From Chitinibacter tainanensis DSM 15459 (GTDB lineage Bacteria; Pseudomonadota; Gammaproteobacteria; Burkholderiales; Chitinibacteraceae): 64,000 nt of DNA. The DNA is taken from the NCBI RefSeq assembly GCF_000429785.1, contig NZ_AUCN01000021.1:1-64000 (forward strand). The letters are read 5' to 3'. How positions within the stretch are numbered: the stretch's first letter is position 1; every line of letters begins with the position of its first letter. The notes under the pieces were generated by a model, which was given only the letters and a program-made list of their open reading frames with translations, ran no database searches and was not told the origin of the DNA. Positions 37,734 to 46,066 of this stretch are shown one piece after another. Position numbers and translations under genes: made by a program.

Positions 37734-38441
37734 TCAGGCCTGAAGAATAAACACCGTTGGCCGCTTATTCAGTTGCGGCTCGGGGCGTTTTTTCCAGCTG
37801 GCGATATCCAGTGTGAGGATCTCCTGGCTGGGCAAGGTGAGATCGCAGGCCACGGTGAGCCGGGTGCCGGGCTTGAGGGTATCGCGCAGCGCGCTAAAGA
37901 GCGCCGGATTGCGATAGGGCGTTTCGATGAAAAGCTCGGCTTGGCCTTCTTTGGCGGAAATGGTTTCCAGCTGGCGGATGGTTTGCAGGCGCTGGCCGGC
38001 ATCGGCCGGCAAATAGCCGTTGAAGCGAAATTTCTGCCCATTGGCGCCCGAGCCCATTAGCGCCAGTAGCAAGGACGATGGCCCGACCAGTGGCATCACG
38101 CGAACACCGCGTTGATGCGCCAATTGCACCAGTCGCGCGCCCGGGTCGGCCACGCCGGGGCAGCCGGCTTCGGAGAGTAGACCCACATCGTGGCCATCGA
38201 GCAGTGGTTGCAGCAGGGCGCTGACTTCCTGTGGCTTGGTGTGCTCCGAGAGCTCGGCCATGCTCAGGCTGCGTAATTCATGCGGAGTGCCAAATAACTT
38301 CAGATGCGCGCGGGTGGTTTTGGCGTTTTCCACCACAAAATGCGTCAGCGTACGGGCGATGTGGAGCACCTCGGGCGGCAAAATGTGCTCAAGGGTGTCG
38401 CCGCCCAGCGGTACAGGAATTAAATAAAGGGTGCCGGCCAT
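37734..38441 (-). CDS. SAM-dependent methyltransferase, RsmI-related
   Basis: This 235-aa protein has the tetrapyrrole-methylase fold. It shows the RsmI-like N-terminus (GTLYLIPVPLGG), the SEAGCPGVADPGARLV block and PLVGPSSLLLALMGSG, both SAM-site segments of RsmI. It is shorter than true RsmI (about 285 aa) and lacks its C-terminal domain. It belongs to a paralogous subfamily common beside maf in betaproteobacteria. The methyl acceptor is unknown. A palindromic repeat separates it from maf upstream, and the two are probably co-transcribed. Confidence 0.85.
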   Translation of the reverse strand: MAGTLYLIPVPLGGDTLEHILPPEVLHIARTLTHFVVENAKTTRAHLKLFGTPHELRSLSMAELSEHTKPQEVSALLQPLLDGHDVGLLSEAGCPGVADPGARLVQLAHQRGVRVMPLVGPSSLLLALMGSGANGQKFRFNGYLPADAGQRLQTIRQLETISAKEGQAELFIETPYRNPALFSALRDTLKPGTRLTVACDLTLPSQEILTLDIASWKKRPEPQLNKRPTVFILQA

Positions 38442-38460
38442 GATGGTTTCGCTTGGCTAA

Positions 38461-38519
38461 AGGGTATTGCCCTGCGGGCATTGATTCATATTGCTTGCAG
38501 AGCAATACCCTTGGGGTTA
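38461..38519 (-). repeat. Intergenic palindromic repeat, inverted pair (copy 6)
   Basis: AGGGTATTGC (38461-38470) and its exact inverse GCAATACCCT (38502-38511) bracket AT-rich sequence. On the minus strand it starts at the maf stop codon and ends about 20 bases before the methyltransferase start. Confidence 0.72.
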
Positions 38520-39116
38520 AAGAAGGGCGAACTGCTCGGCGTTCAGCATGCTCACCAGCTCGATCAGCGGCAGGCCGATGATGGCGGCCGGATCGCGGCC
38601 TTCGATGCTGGCGATCATCACCACACCCAGACCTTCGGTTTTGGCGCTGCCGGCGCAGTTGTACGGCTGTTCGCGCTGTAAATAACTTTCAATCTGCGCG
38701 TCGGTATAATTGCGCATGGTGACGCGAGTGATGTCGACCACGCTCTGGGTGTGGCCTGTGGCGGTGTTATGCAGGGCCAAGGCCGTATGAAAATCAATGC
38801 TTTGCCCGCGCATGGCTTGCAATTGCGCCACGGCCCGCGCGTGCGTGCCGGGTTTGCCCAGTTGCTCGCCATTCAGTAGCGCCACTTGGTCAGAGCCGAT
38901 AATCAGGCTGGCGGGAAAGCGCGCGGCCAGGGCTTGTGCTTTGGCAATGGCCAGCCGCTCGCTGGTTTGGGCGGCGGTTTCGCCGGGCAGCGGGGTTTCA
39001 TCCACTTCGGGCGCGGCCACCTCAAAGGGTACGCCCAAACGGCTAAGTAACTCCTTGCGGTAAACCGAGGTCGAGGCCAGAACCAGCCGGGGCGCAGGAT
39101 GGGCTTGTTTTTGCAT
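38517..39116 (-). CDS. maf: Maf-family nucleotide pyrophosphatase (YceF type)
   Basis: Maf proteins hydrolyse modified nucleoside triphosphates; the YceF subgroup prefers m7GTP. The 199-aa protein begins with LVLASTSVYRKELLSRLG and has VDETPLPGE, IGSDQVALL with the catalytic Asp, GKPGTHARAVAQL and NCAGSAKTEGLG. The Ser-Ala-Lys sequence of that last segment fits YceF. It is divergent from yceD-rpmF-plsX, a common arrangement. Confidence 0.93.
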   Translation of the reverse strand: MQKQAHPAPRLVLASTSVYRKELLSRLGVPFEVAAPEVDETPLPGETAAQTSERLAIAKAQALAARFPASLIIGSDQVALLNGEQLGKPGTHARAVAQLQAMRGQSIDFHTALALHNTATGHTQSVVDITRVTMRNYTDAQIESYLQREQPYNCAGSAKTEGLGVVMIASIEGRDPAAIIGLPLIELVSMLNAEQFALL

Positions 39117-39149
39117 AAGAAATGTTCACCTTTTGCGGTCGACGCGCAA

Positions 39150-39178
39150 TTGACACGGGTAGGTGCGCATTATATCAT
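39150..39178 (+). promoter_or_regulatory. Promoter of the yceD-rpmF-plsX-fab cluster
   Basis: A perfect TTGACA (39150-39155) and TATCAT (39173-39178) are separated by 17 bases. Transcription would begin near 39185, about 25 bases before the yceD start. Confidence 0.8.
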
Positions 39179-39209
39179 GCGCGGTTTCCGGTTCTACGCG
39201 GCAGCCAAG

Positions 39210-39704
39210 ATGACTGTGATTCATAGCGCGGAATTTGCGCAAGAAGCTAAAGAACTCAAGGGTTCGATACCACTTGCCCAGCTTTCCCGCCTTCACGATC
39301 AGCTGGCCGATACGTCAGGTGAAGTGCACTGGCATATCGAAGGCGGCGTGGATCGATTGCAACGCTTGTGGCTTTATTTGGAAGTAACAGGTGATTTGCA
39401 GTTGGTCTGCCAACGCTGTCTGACCGGGGTGCCGTGGCCGCTGCATAGCGAGACCGTACTGACTCAGTTTACCAGCGAGGCGGACATCGACGAGGCGGAA
39501 GCCATCGATGAAGACCTGGAAGGTATGCTGATTGATCCAGCGCTGGATATTGAGGCGTTGGTCGAAGACGAAATCTTGCTGGCCTTGCCGATTGCGCCCA
39601 CGCATACGCAATGCAGTGACAAAGACGCGCTGGCCAAATTGGCGAGCGATAAACCGAATCCGTTTGCAGTCCTGGCTCAGTTGAAAACCAGGAAAGCGGA
39701 ATGA
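39210..39704 (+). CDS. yceD: YceD/DUF177 large-ribosomal-RNA accumulation protein
   Basis: This 164-aa protein of the DUF177 family is encoded just before rpmF, its conserved partner. In E. coli YceD is linked to 23S rRNA accumulation. The CQRCL motif near residue 66 and the acidic middle (DIDEAEAIDED) are typical, as is the C-terminal NPFAVLAQLK. The start at 39210 was chosen because earlier in-frame starts fall in or before the promoter. Confidence 0.92.
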   Translation: MTVIHSAEFAQEAKELKGSIPLAQLSRLHDQLADTSGEVHWHIEGGVDRLQRLWLYLEVTGDLQLVCQRCLTGVPWPLHSETVLTQFTSEADIDEAEAIDEDLEGMLIDPALDIEALVEDEILLALPIAPTHTQCSDKDALAKLASDKPNPFAVLAQLKTRKAE

Positions 39705-39729
39705 CAACTGAGTATTAAGGAGTATTAAC

Positions 39730-39909
39730 ATGGCCGTTCAACAGAATAAAAAATCACCTTCTAAACGTGGTATGCACCGCGCTCACGACTTCCTGTCAGC
39801 TCCAGCTGTATCTGTTGATCCAGCAACTGGCGAAGTTCATCGCCCACACCACATTTCTCCAAACGGCTTCTACAAAGGCCGTCGCGTAATCAAGGCTAAA
39901 GGCGAGTAA
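39730..39909 (+). CDS. rpmF: 50S ribosomal protein L32
   Basis: This 59-aa protein reads [20 protein letters not shown] at the N-terminus, the L32 signature. The gene is preceded by a strong AAGGAG eight bases from the ATG and lies 25 bases after yceD. The zinc-ribbon cysteines found in some L32 proteins are absent, as in E. coli-type L32. Translation of the DNA from 39730 to 39909 gives the whole protein with a TAA stop. Confidence 0.97.
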   Translation: MAVQQNKKSPSKRGMHRAHDFLSAPAVSVDPATGEVHRPHHISPNGFYKGRRVIKAKGE

Positions 39910-39950
39910 TTCGCGGCTTTGATTGCCTCTCTAAGCTTTGCTTAGCCTAG

Positions 39951-39991
39951 CGGCGCAAGTGAGACCTCTCGCTTGCGCCGTTCGTCGTTTT
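39951..39991 (+). terminator. Hairpin between rpmF and plsX (terminator or attenuator)
   Basis: A 13-bp stem (39951-39963 with 39968-39980, one G-T pair) and a 4-base loop are followed by a moderately T-rich tail (TTCGTCGTTTT). A smaller hairpin CTAAGC-TTT-GCTTAG lies just upstream. The pair may partly end the ribosomal-protein transcript before the lipid genes. Confidence 0.65.
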
Positions 39992-40135
39992 ACAAGCACA
40001 AGCGAGTACACTGGTGCGCTCATCTCATGATGAGGTGACCAGTCCAGCCTGAGTTTTTCCGTGTGAAAAGCCTCGGCGCTGGTTTTTCTTGGTATTTTCC
40101 GGTCGGACGTAGCGTCAGACTGGGTGGGATTTCAG

Positions 40136-41182
40136 ATGGACATTACCGTTGCAGTAGATGCCATGGGTGGCGATCACGGAACGCATGTTACCGTGCCGGC
40201 CGCCTTGCGTTTTTTGCGCGATAACCCCGATGTGAATATCGTGTTGGTGGGCCTGCCGGATGCGCTGGCCGCCGAGCTGACCGCGCACAAGGTCGAAGTG
40301 GGGCCGCGCCTGCGCATTCATCCGGCATCCGAAGTCGTGGCGATGGATGAATCGCCGCAGCTAGCCATGAAAAACAAAAAAGACTCGTCGATGCGCGTGG
40401 CGATCAATCTGGTGAAGTCGGGTGAGGCCAATGCGTGCGTGTCCGCCGGCAATACCGGCGCCTTGATGGCCACGGCGCGCTTTGTGCTCAAGACCATTCC
40501 GGGGATTGATCGTCCGGCGATTGCCAGCCTGATGCCGACCATGAAAGGCAGCGAAACGCTGATGCTGGATCTGGGCGCGAATGTCGATTCGTCGCCAGAG
40601 CAGCTGACGCAGTTTGCGATCATGGGCTCAGCCATGTATGGCGCGATCAAGCAAAGCGCTAGCCCAACGGTGGGCCTCTTGAATGTTGGCTCGGAAGACA
40701 TCAAGGGCAATGAAGTGGTGAAGGCCGCCACCGAGCTATTGCGACAAACCCGGTTGAATTTTGCCGGTTATGTTGAAGGCAATGACATCTACAAGGGCAC
40801 CGTGGATGTGGTGGCCTGTGATGGCTTTACCGGCAATATCACGCTCAAGGCTTCTGAAGGCGTGGCGCAAATGTTCAGTACCTATCTGAAAGCCGAATTT
40901 AGCCGCAGCTGGCTCAGCAAGCTGATGGCCATGGTGGCCATGCCGGTATTGAAAGGATTTAAACGCAAGCTCGATCCGCGTCGCTATAACGGCGCGTCGT
41001 TTCTGGGCTTGCGCGGCATCGTGGTGAAAAGCCACGGCGGTGCCGATTCAGTGGCATTTTACTGGGCGCTGGCTCAGGCCGTTGAGGAAGCCCGCGCCGG
41101 TCTGATTCAGCGTATTACCGATCAGGTGCAGCAAGAGCTGCAGCACCTTCAAGCCGCAGATGCGGCTGTTCCGAACGCATAA
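40136..41182 (+). CDS. plsX: Phosphate acyltransferase PlsX
   Basis: PlsX converts acyl-ACP to acyl-phosphate, the acyl donor for phospholipid synthesis by PlsY. The 348-aa protein has the N-terminal [11 protein letters not shown], the central [22 protein letters not shown] and [10 protein letters not shown] blocks. The ATG at 40136 starts the conserved sequence; an in-frame GTG at 40124 is possible. fabH follows 15 bases downstream, the usual order. Confidence 0.96.
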   Translation: MDITVAVDAMGGDHGTHVTVPAALRFLRDNPDVNIVLVGLPDALAAELTAHKVEVGPRLRIHPASEVVAMDESPQLAMKNKKDSSMRVAINLVKSGEANACVSAGNTGALMATARFVLKTIPGIDRPAIASLMPTMKGSETLMLDLGANVDSSPEQLTQFAIMGSAMYGAIKQSASPTVGLLNVGSEDIKGNEVVKAATELLRQTRLNFAGYVEGNDIYKGTVDVVACDGFTGNITLKASEGVAQMFSTYLKAEFSRSWLSKLMAMVAMPVLKGFKRKLDPRRYNGASFLGLRGIVVKSHGGADSVAFYWALAQAVEEARAGLIQRITDQVQQELQHLQAADAAVPNA

Positions 41183-41197
41183 AGCCAAGGGGGCGTT

Positions 41198-42157
41198 GTG
41201 ATTTATTCCCGCATAGCCGGCACGGGCTCGTACCTGCCAGAACGCATCCTCACCAACCACGAGCTGGCGCAGTCGGTGGATACCAGCGATGAGTGGATTG
41301 TGAGCCGGACCGGGATTTCGGCCCGCCATATCGCAGCGGATGATCAGTTAACTTCCGACCTGGCCCTGATCGCCGTGGAGCGGGCCATCGAAAGCGCTGG
41401 CATCGCACGGGAAGACATCGATCTGCTGATCGTAGCCACCACCACGCCGGATAATATTTTTCCATCAACGGCATGTCTGTTGCAGGACAAACTCGGTCTG
41501 CATGGCTTTCCAGCCTTTGATGTGCAGGCCGTCTGCGCGGGCTTTGCCTATGCACTGACCACGGCCAATGCCATGATCAAAAGCGGCGCGGCTAAATGCG
41601 CGGTGGTCGTGGGGGCCGAGAAGCTCTCTAATCTAATTAACTGGCAAGATCGCGCCACCTGCATTTTGTTTGGCGATGGCGCGGGCGCGGTGGTGCTCAC
41701 GGCGTCTGCTGAGCCGGGCATTCTGGCGACCAAGCTGCACGCCGATGGCCGCTATAACGGCATCTTGAAAACCGCGGCGCGCCCGAAACAAGGCGTGCTC
41801 GATGGTGAGCCGTGGATTTATATGGAAGGCAATGCCGTCTTCAAATTCGCCGTGCGGGCGCTGGCCGATGTGGCCGAGGCTACGCTGGCTGAGGCAGGCT
41901 TGCAAAAGAGCGATATCGACTGGCTGGTGCCGCACCAAGCCAATGTGCGCATTATCGAATCCACCGCCAAACATCTGGGCATGAGCATGGACAATGTGAT
42001 TGTTACGCTGGCTCAGCAAGGCAATACTTCGGCGGCTTCGATTCCGCTGGCACTGGATCATGGCATCCGCACTGGCAAAATCCAGCGCGGCCAAACCCTG
42101 TTAATGGAAGGGATTGGCGGCGGGTTTGCCTGGGGCGCTATTCTGGCCAAGTACTAA
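41198..42157 (+). CDS. fabH: 3-oxoacyl-ACP synthase III
   Basis: FabH condenses acetyl-CoA with malonyl-ACP to start fatty-acid synthesis. The 319-aa protein has the Cys-His-Asn triad in [12 protein letters not shown] (near 113), [10 protein letters not shown] and QQGNTSAAS. Translation starts at GTG after AAGGGGG. A terminator-like hairpin lies between it and fabD. Confidence 0.97.
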   Translation: MIYSRIAGTGSYLPERILTNHELAQSVDTSDEWIVSRTGISARHIAADDQLTSDLALIAVERAIESAGIAREDIDLLIVATTTPDNIFPSTACLLQDKLGLHGFPAFDVQAVCAGFAYALTTANAMIKSGAAKCAVVVGAEKLSNLINWQDRATCILFGDGAGAVVLTASAEPGILATKLHADGRYNGILKTAARPKQGVLDGEPWIYMEGNAVFKFAVRALADVAEATLAEAGLQKSDIDWLVPHQANVRIIESTAKHLGMSMDNVIVTLAQQGNTSAASIPLALDHGIRTGKIQRGQTLLMEGIGGGFAWGAILAKY

Positions 42158-42161
42158 ATCC

Positions 42162-42187
42162 AACGGCGCCATCAGCGCCGTTTTTAT
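42162..42187 (+). terminator. Terminator-like hairpin between fabH and fabD
   Basis: AACGGCGC/GCGCCGTT stem with a 5-base loop is followed by five T residues. It sits inside the fatty-acid cluster and may reduce read-through. Confidence 0.75.
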
Positions 42188-42244
42188 TGGGTTTCAAACA
42201 ATTGTTTTAGGGTGGGTTAGCCCGCCACAACCAAGGAGTGAGCG

Positions 42245-43171
42245 ATGTCATTGGCTTTTGTTTTTCCGGGTCAGGGTTCGCAAGCTGTCGGCATGATGGC
42301 CGGCTGGGCAGAAATGCCGATTGTGAAAGCCACATTTGATGAAGCTTCCAGCGTGCTGGGGCAAGATTTGTGGGCCATGGTCAGCGACGGCCCGGCCGAA
42401 GCGCTGAACGCCACTGTGAATACCCAGCCGGTGATGCTGGCCGCGGGTGTGGCCGCATGGCGTGCCTATCAGGCCCGTGGTGGCGCACAGCCCGCCGTCC
42501 TGGCCGGGCATAGCCTGGGCGAATACAGTGCGCTGGTGGCGGCCGAAGTGCTGAGTTTTGGCGACGCGCTGGAGCTGGTGCGCCTGCGGGCCGAAGCCAT
42601 GCAGGAAGCCGTGCCAGCGGATACCGGCGCGATGGCCGCGATTTTGAATCTGGCCGACGCCGACATCATCGCCGCTTGCGCGGAAAGCGCGCAGGGCGAA
42701 GTGGTGCAGGCGGTGAATTTCAATTCGCCTGGCCAAGTGGTGATTGCCGGGCATAAAGCGGCGGTCGAGCGGGCCTGCGAGGCGTGTAAAGCCCGCGGTG
42801 CTAAACGTGCGCTGCTGTTGCCGGTATCGGTGCCTTCGCATTGTGATCTGATGCGTCCAGCTGCGGCGAAACTGGCGGCGAAACTGGCCACCATCGAGTT
42901 GCAAGCGCCGGTGATTCCGGTGTTGCACAACGCAGATGTGGCGAGCTACAGCAATCCGGAACAGATTCGTGATGCGCTGGTGCGTCAGCTGTATCAGCCG
43001 GTGCGCTGGGTCGAAACGGTGCAGAAAATGGTCGCCGACGGCGTTGATCTAGTGGCAGAATGCGGCCCGGGTAAAGTATTGGTGGGTCTGAATAAACGGA
43101 TCGCTCCAGAGCTTAATTCGGTCGCCTTGGTGGATGGTGCTGCGCTGGACGCTTTGCTGAGCGCTGAATAA
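42245..43171 (+). CDS. fabD: Malonyl-CoA-ACP transacylase
   Basis: FabD loads malonyl groups onto ACP. The 308-aa protein begins AFVFPGQGSQAVGM and has the catalytic Ser in GHSLGEYSALV (near 92), the Arg segment RLRAEAMQ, the His region VSVPSHCDLM and the C-terminal ECGPGKVL. AAGGAG precedes the ATG. Its stop codon TAA is the first part of a palindromic repeat. Confidence 0.97.
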   Translation: MSLAFVFPGQGSQAVGMMAGWAEMPIVKATFDEASSVLGQDLWAMVSDGPAEALNATVNTQPVMLAAGVAAWRAYQARGGAQPAVLAGHSLGEYSALVAAEVLSFGDALELVRLRAEAMQEAVPADTGAMAAILNLADADIIAACAESAQGEVVQAVNFNSPGQVVIAGHKAAVERACEACKARGAKRALLLPVSVPSHCDLMRPAAAKLAAKLATIELQAPVIPVLHNADVASYSNPEQIRDALVRQLYQPVRWVETVQKMVADGVDLVAECGPGKVLVGLNKRIAPELNSVALVDGAALDALLSAE

Positions 43172-43235
43172 TACTTAGGGTATTGCTCTGTATGGATTGA
43201 AATAATTGGTCTGTAGAGTGATACCCCCAATAGGG
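43169..43235 (+). repeat. Intergenic palindromic repeat, inverted pair (copy 7)
   Basis: It begins with the fabD stop codon (TAATACTTAGGGTATTGC) and ends with GTAGAGTGATACCCCC. It then supplies AATAGGGAG, the ribosome site of fabG. Its layout equals copy 1. Confidence 0.75.
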
Positions 43236-43243
43236 AGCTAAAG

Positions 43244-43987
43244 ATGAGTTTGCAAGGTAAAGTGGCGCTGGTGACAGGTGCCTCACGCGGAATCGGCCAA
43301 GCCATTGCACTGGAACTGGCCCGGATGGGCGCAATTGTGGTGGGTACGGCCACCAGCGATAGTGGCGCAGAAGCCATCAGCGCCTACATGAAAGAAGCCG
43401 GCGCGACCGGCGCGGGTAAACGCCTGAATGTGACCGAAGAAGGTGCATGTGACGCCATCGTGGCCGACATCGAAAAAGAATTCGGGGCGATTGCGATCTT
43501 GGTCAATAACGCCGGGATCACCCGTGATAACCTCCTGATGCGCATGAAAGACGAAGAGTGGGATGCCATCATGGATACCAATCTGAAGCCGGTTTACAAA
43601 TTATCCAAAGCCGTGATGCGCAATATGATGAAAGCGCGCTGGGGCCGGATTATCAATATCGCTTCAGTCGTTGGTGCAACCGGGAATGCCGGGCAAACCA
43701 ACTATTCCGCCGCCAAAGCCGCGCTGTTTGGCTTTACTAAATCGCTGGCTAAAGAAATCGGCAGCCGTGGTGTGACGGTGAATGCGGTTGCGCCAGGCTT
43801 TATCGACACCGACATGACCCGTGGTCTGCCGGACGAGCAAAAAGCGCATCTGATTGCCAATATTGCGCTGGGTCGCTTGGGCGACGCGCAAGACATCGCC
43901 GATGCCGTGGGCTTCCTGGCCTCGGACAAGGCAGCGTACATCACCGGCAACACCATTCACGTAAATGGTGGGATGTTTATGAATTAA
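43244..43987 (+). CDS. fabG: 3-oxoacyl-ACP reductase
   Basis: FabG is the NADPH-dependent ketoreductase of fatty-acid elongation. The 247-aa short-chain dehydrogenase has the GASRGIGQ nucleotide motif (near 13-20), NNAGITRDNL, and the catalytic Ser with YSAAKA (Tyr-Lys). The C-terminal GNTIHVNGGM is the family ending. Its ribosome site is derived from the preceding repeat. Confidence 0.97.
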   Translation: MSLQGKVALVTGASRGIGQAIALELARMGAIVVGTATSDSGAEAISAYMKEAGATGAGKRLNVTEEGACDAIVADIEKEFGAIAILVNNAGITRDNLLMRMKDEEWDAIMDTNLKPVYKLSKAVMRNMMKARWGRIINIASVVGATGNAGQTNYSAAKAALFGFTKSLAKEIGSRGVTVNAVAPGFIDTDMTRGLPDEQKAHLIANIALGRLGDAQDIADAVGFLASDKAAYITGNTIHVNGGMFMN

Positions 43988-44126
43988 TCGGTTAGAATCG
44001 CCTCCGTTTGCGGTTTAAGCCGATGAAGTGCAACTAAAATAACCGCAACTGCGGTAGCACGTTTGCCGGAAAACAGGTAAATTTGCGACTTATTGCACCT
44101 TGTAACTGTTTGCAGCGCCAAATTTT

Positions 44127-44135
44127 TGGTAGAAT
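44127..44135 (+). promoter_or_regulatory. Extended -10 promoter of acpP
   Basis: TGG-TAGAAT is an extended -10 box about 50 bases before the acpP start. The 200-base fabG-acpP gap and this box suggest acpP has its own strong promoter, as is usual for this abundant protein. Confidence 0.55.
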
Positions 44136-44185
44136 GCGAACGCATTTTTCTGAATTAAGCTAATTAAGGCTTGGGAACTAAATCC

Positions 44186-44425
44186 ATGGAAAACATCGAA
44201 CAGCGCGTGAAGAAGATTGTTGCTGAGCAACTGGGCGTGCCTGAAACTGACGTTAAGATTGATTCTTCATTCGTAAACGACCTCGGCGCCGACTCACTCG
44301 ACACCGTTGAACTCGTTATGGCCCTCGAAGAAGAGTTCGAGTGCGAGATCCCTGACGAGGACGCTGAGAAAATCACTACTGTTCAACAAGCCGTTGACTA
44401 CGTTAACGCCCACCTGAACAAGTAA
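44186..44425 (+). CDS. acpP: Acyl carrier protein
   Basis: This is the 79-aa acidic carrier of fatty-acid intermediates. The phosphopantetheine attachment serine lies in [13 protein letters not shown]. The four-helix pattern ([30 protein letters not shown]) is standard. The ATG at 44186 starts the conserved sequence; a TTG at 44171 is in frame but unlikely. A strong terminator follows. Confidence 0.98.
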   Translation: MENIEQRVKKIVAEQLGVPETDVKIDSSFVNDLGADSLDTVELVMALEEEFECEIPDEDAEKITTVQQAVDYVNAHLNK

Positions 44426-44440
44426 TCTCGGTGATTCCAG

Positions 44441-44478
44441 ACCTCCGCTATGGCTAGCCGTAGCGGGGGTTTTATTTT
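44441..44478 (+). terminator. Terminator of acpP
   Basis: ACCTCCGCTA/TAGCGGGGGT 10-bp stem, with an inner GGCTAGCC hairpin, is followed by TTTATTTTAT. Confidence 0.85.
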
Positions 44479-44577
44479 ATCTGGCGCAGAAACAGCTGTT
44501 TGAACCAGTCTTGGCTGGCGCGATCAGCATTCTGTGTTAGCCGGCAAGCCCGGCAAACCTAAGCGGAGTACCCCCAC

Positions 44578-45819
44578 GTGTCTAAACGCAGAGTAGTTGT
44601 TACCGGTTTGGGTCAAGTGTCCCCCGTCGGCAATGATGTTGCTACGGGTTGGGCCAACCTGCTGGCCGGCAAATCCGGCATCGGCATGATCACTCGTTTT
44701 GATGCGAGCGATCTGGCGTGTCAGATCGCTGGTGAAGTGAAAGATTTCGATATTGGCCAATACATCAGCCCGAAAGATGCACGTCGCATGGACGTGTTCA
44801 TTCATTACGGTATCGCCGCAGCCTTGCAGGCCGTGGCCGACGCGGGCTTGGATGACGTGGCCAATCTGGACAAAACCCGGGTCGGTGTCAATATCGGTTC
44901 CGGCATTGGTGGTCTGCCCCTGATTGAAAACACAGGCGTAGACGTTGTGCACGGCGGCCCGCGTAAAATTGGCCCGTTCTTCATTCCCGGCTCGCTGGTG
45001 AATCTGATTGCCGGCCACGTGTCGATCATCAAAGGCTATCAAGGCCCGAGCTACGGTATCGTTTCGGCGTGTACCACCGGCGCGCATTGTATCGGGGATT
45101 CAATGCGGATGATTCAGTACGGTGATGCTGACGTGATGGTGGCCGGTGGTGCGGAAGGCGCGATCTCTAAGCTGGGGATCGGTGGTTTCGCTGCCATGAA
45201 AGCGCTGTCAACGCGCAACGATGATCCGGCAACGGCATCACGTCCATGGGATAAAGGCCGCGATGGTTTCGTGATGGGCGAGGGCGCCGGCGTATTGGTG
45301 CTGGAAGAATACGAGCACGCGAAAAAACGTGGCGCGAAGATTTATGCCGAGCTGGTTGGCTTTGGCATGAGCTCGGATGCGCACCACATTACCGCACCGA
45401 ATGCGGATGGCCCGGCGCGCGGCGTACAAAACGCCCTGCGTGATGCTGGCCTGAACGCCGCCGATGTGGATTATGTGAATGCACACGGCACTTCAACGCC
45501 ACTGGGTGACGCGAACGAAACCAATGCGCTGAAGATTGCGCTGGGTGATCACGCCAAAAACGTGGTGGTGAACTCTACCAAATCCATGACTGGCCACTTG
45601 TTGGGCGGGGCAGGCGGGGTTGAGGCCTTGTATTCGATCCTGGCCTTGCATCACCAAGTATCGCCACCTACCATCAATATTTTCGAGCAAGACCTCGAAG
45701 CCGGTTGCGATCTGGACTATTGCGCCAATACCGCCCGCGAGATGAAGATTGATGTCGCCATCTCGAATAGCTTTGGTTTTGGTGGTACCAACGGTACGCT
45801 GGTGTTCCGCAAAATCTGA
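44578..45819 (+). CDS. fabF: 3-oxoacyl-ACP synthase II
   Basis: FabF elongates acyl-ACP and controls chain length and unsaturation with temperature. The 413-aa protein has the Cys of [10 protein letters not shown] (near 165), the first His in [12 protein letters not shown] and the second in [13 protein letters not shown]. Translation starts at GTG after CGGAG. It ends the fatty-acid cluster and is followed by a terminator. Confidence 0.97.
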   Translation: MSKRRVVVTGLGQVSPVGNDVATGWANLLAGKSGIGMITRFDASDLACQIAGEVKDFDIGQYISPKDARRMDVFIHYGIAAALQAVADAGLDDVANLDKTRVGVNIGSGIGGLPLIENTGVDVVHGGPRKIGPFFIPGSLVNLIAGHVSIIKGYQGPSYGIVSACTTGAHCIGDSMRMIQYGDADVMVAGGAEGAISKLGIGGFAAMKALSTRNDDPATASRPWDKGRDGFVMGEGAGVLVLEEYEHAKKRGAKIYAELVGFGMSSDAHHITAPNADGPARGVQNALRDAGLNAADVDYVNAHGTSTPLGDANETNALKIALGDHAKNVVVNSTKSMTGHLLGGAGGVEALYSILALHHQVSPPTINIFEQDLEAGCDLDYCANTAREMKIDVAISNSFGFGGTNGTLVFRKI

Positions 45820-45849
45820 TTCCCGCATCAGCTTGGTATCATTGCCAAT

Positions 45850-45877
45850 AAGCCGCTCATTTTGAGCGGCTTTTTTA
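45850..45877 (+). terminator. Terminator of fabF
   Basis: AGCCGCTCA/TGAGCGGCT perfect stem with a TTT loop and a six-T tract. Confidence 0.92.
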
Positions 45878-46066
45878 TTGCCCTGCCGTTCAGCCTATGG
45901 TCGAATACCATTGGTCGGTTAGTGCGTGCAATACATGCAAGTTGCAATCTGGATTCCTTACAATCTTGGCGCACTCAAAAAATGACAAGAAAATCAGCGA
46001 AACGGGCTACAACACAAAATACGGGGCTATCCCATCCTCGTTTCGCTGCGCAAAAAATGGATAGGT

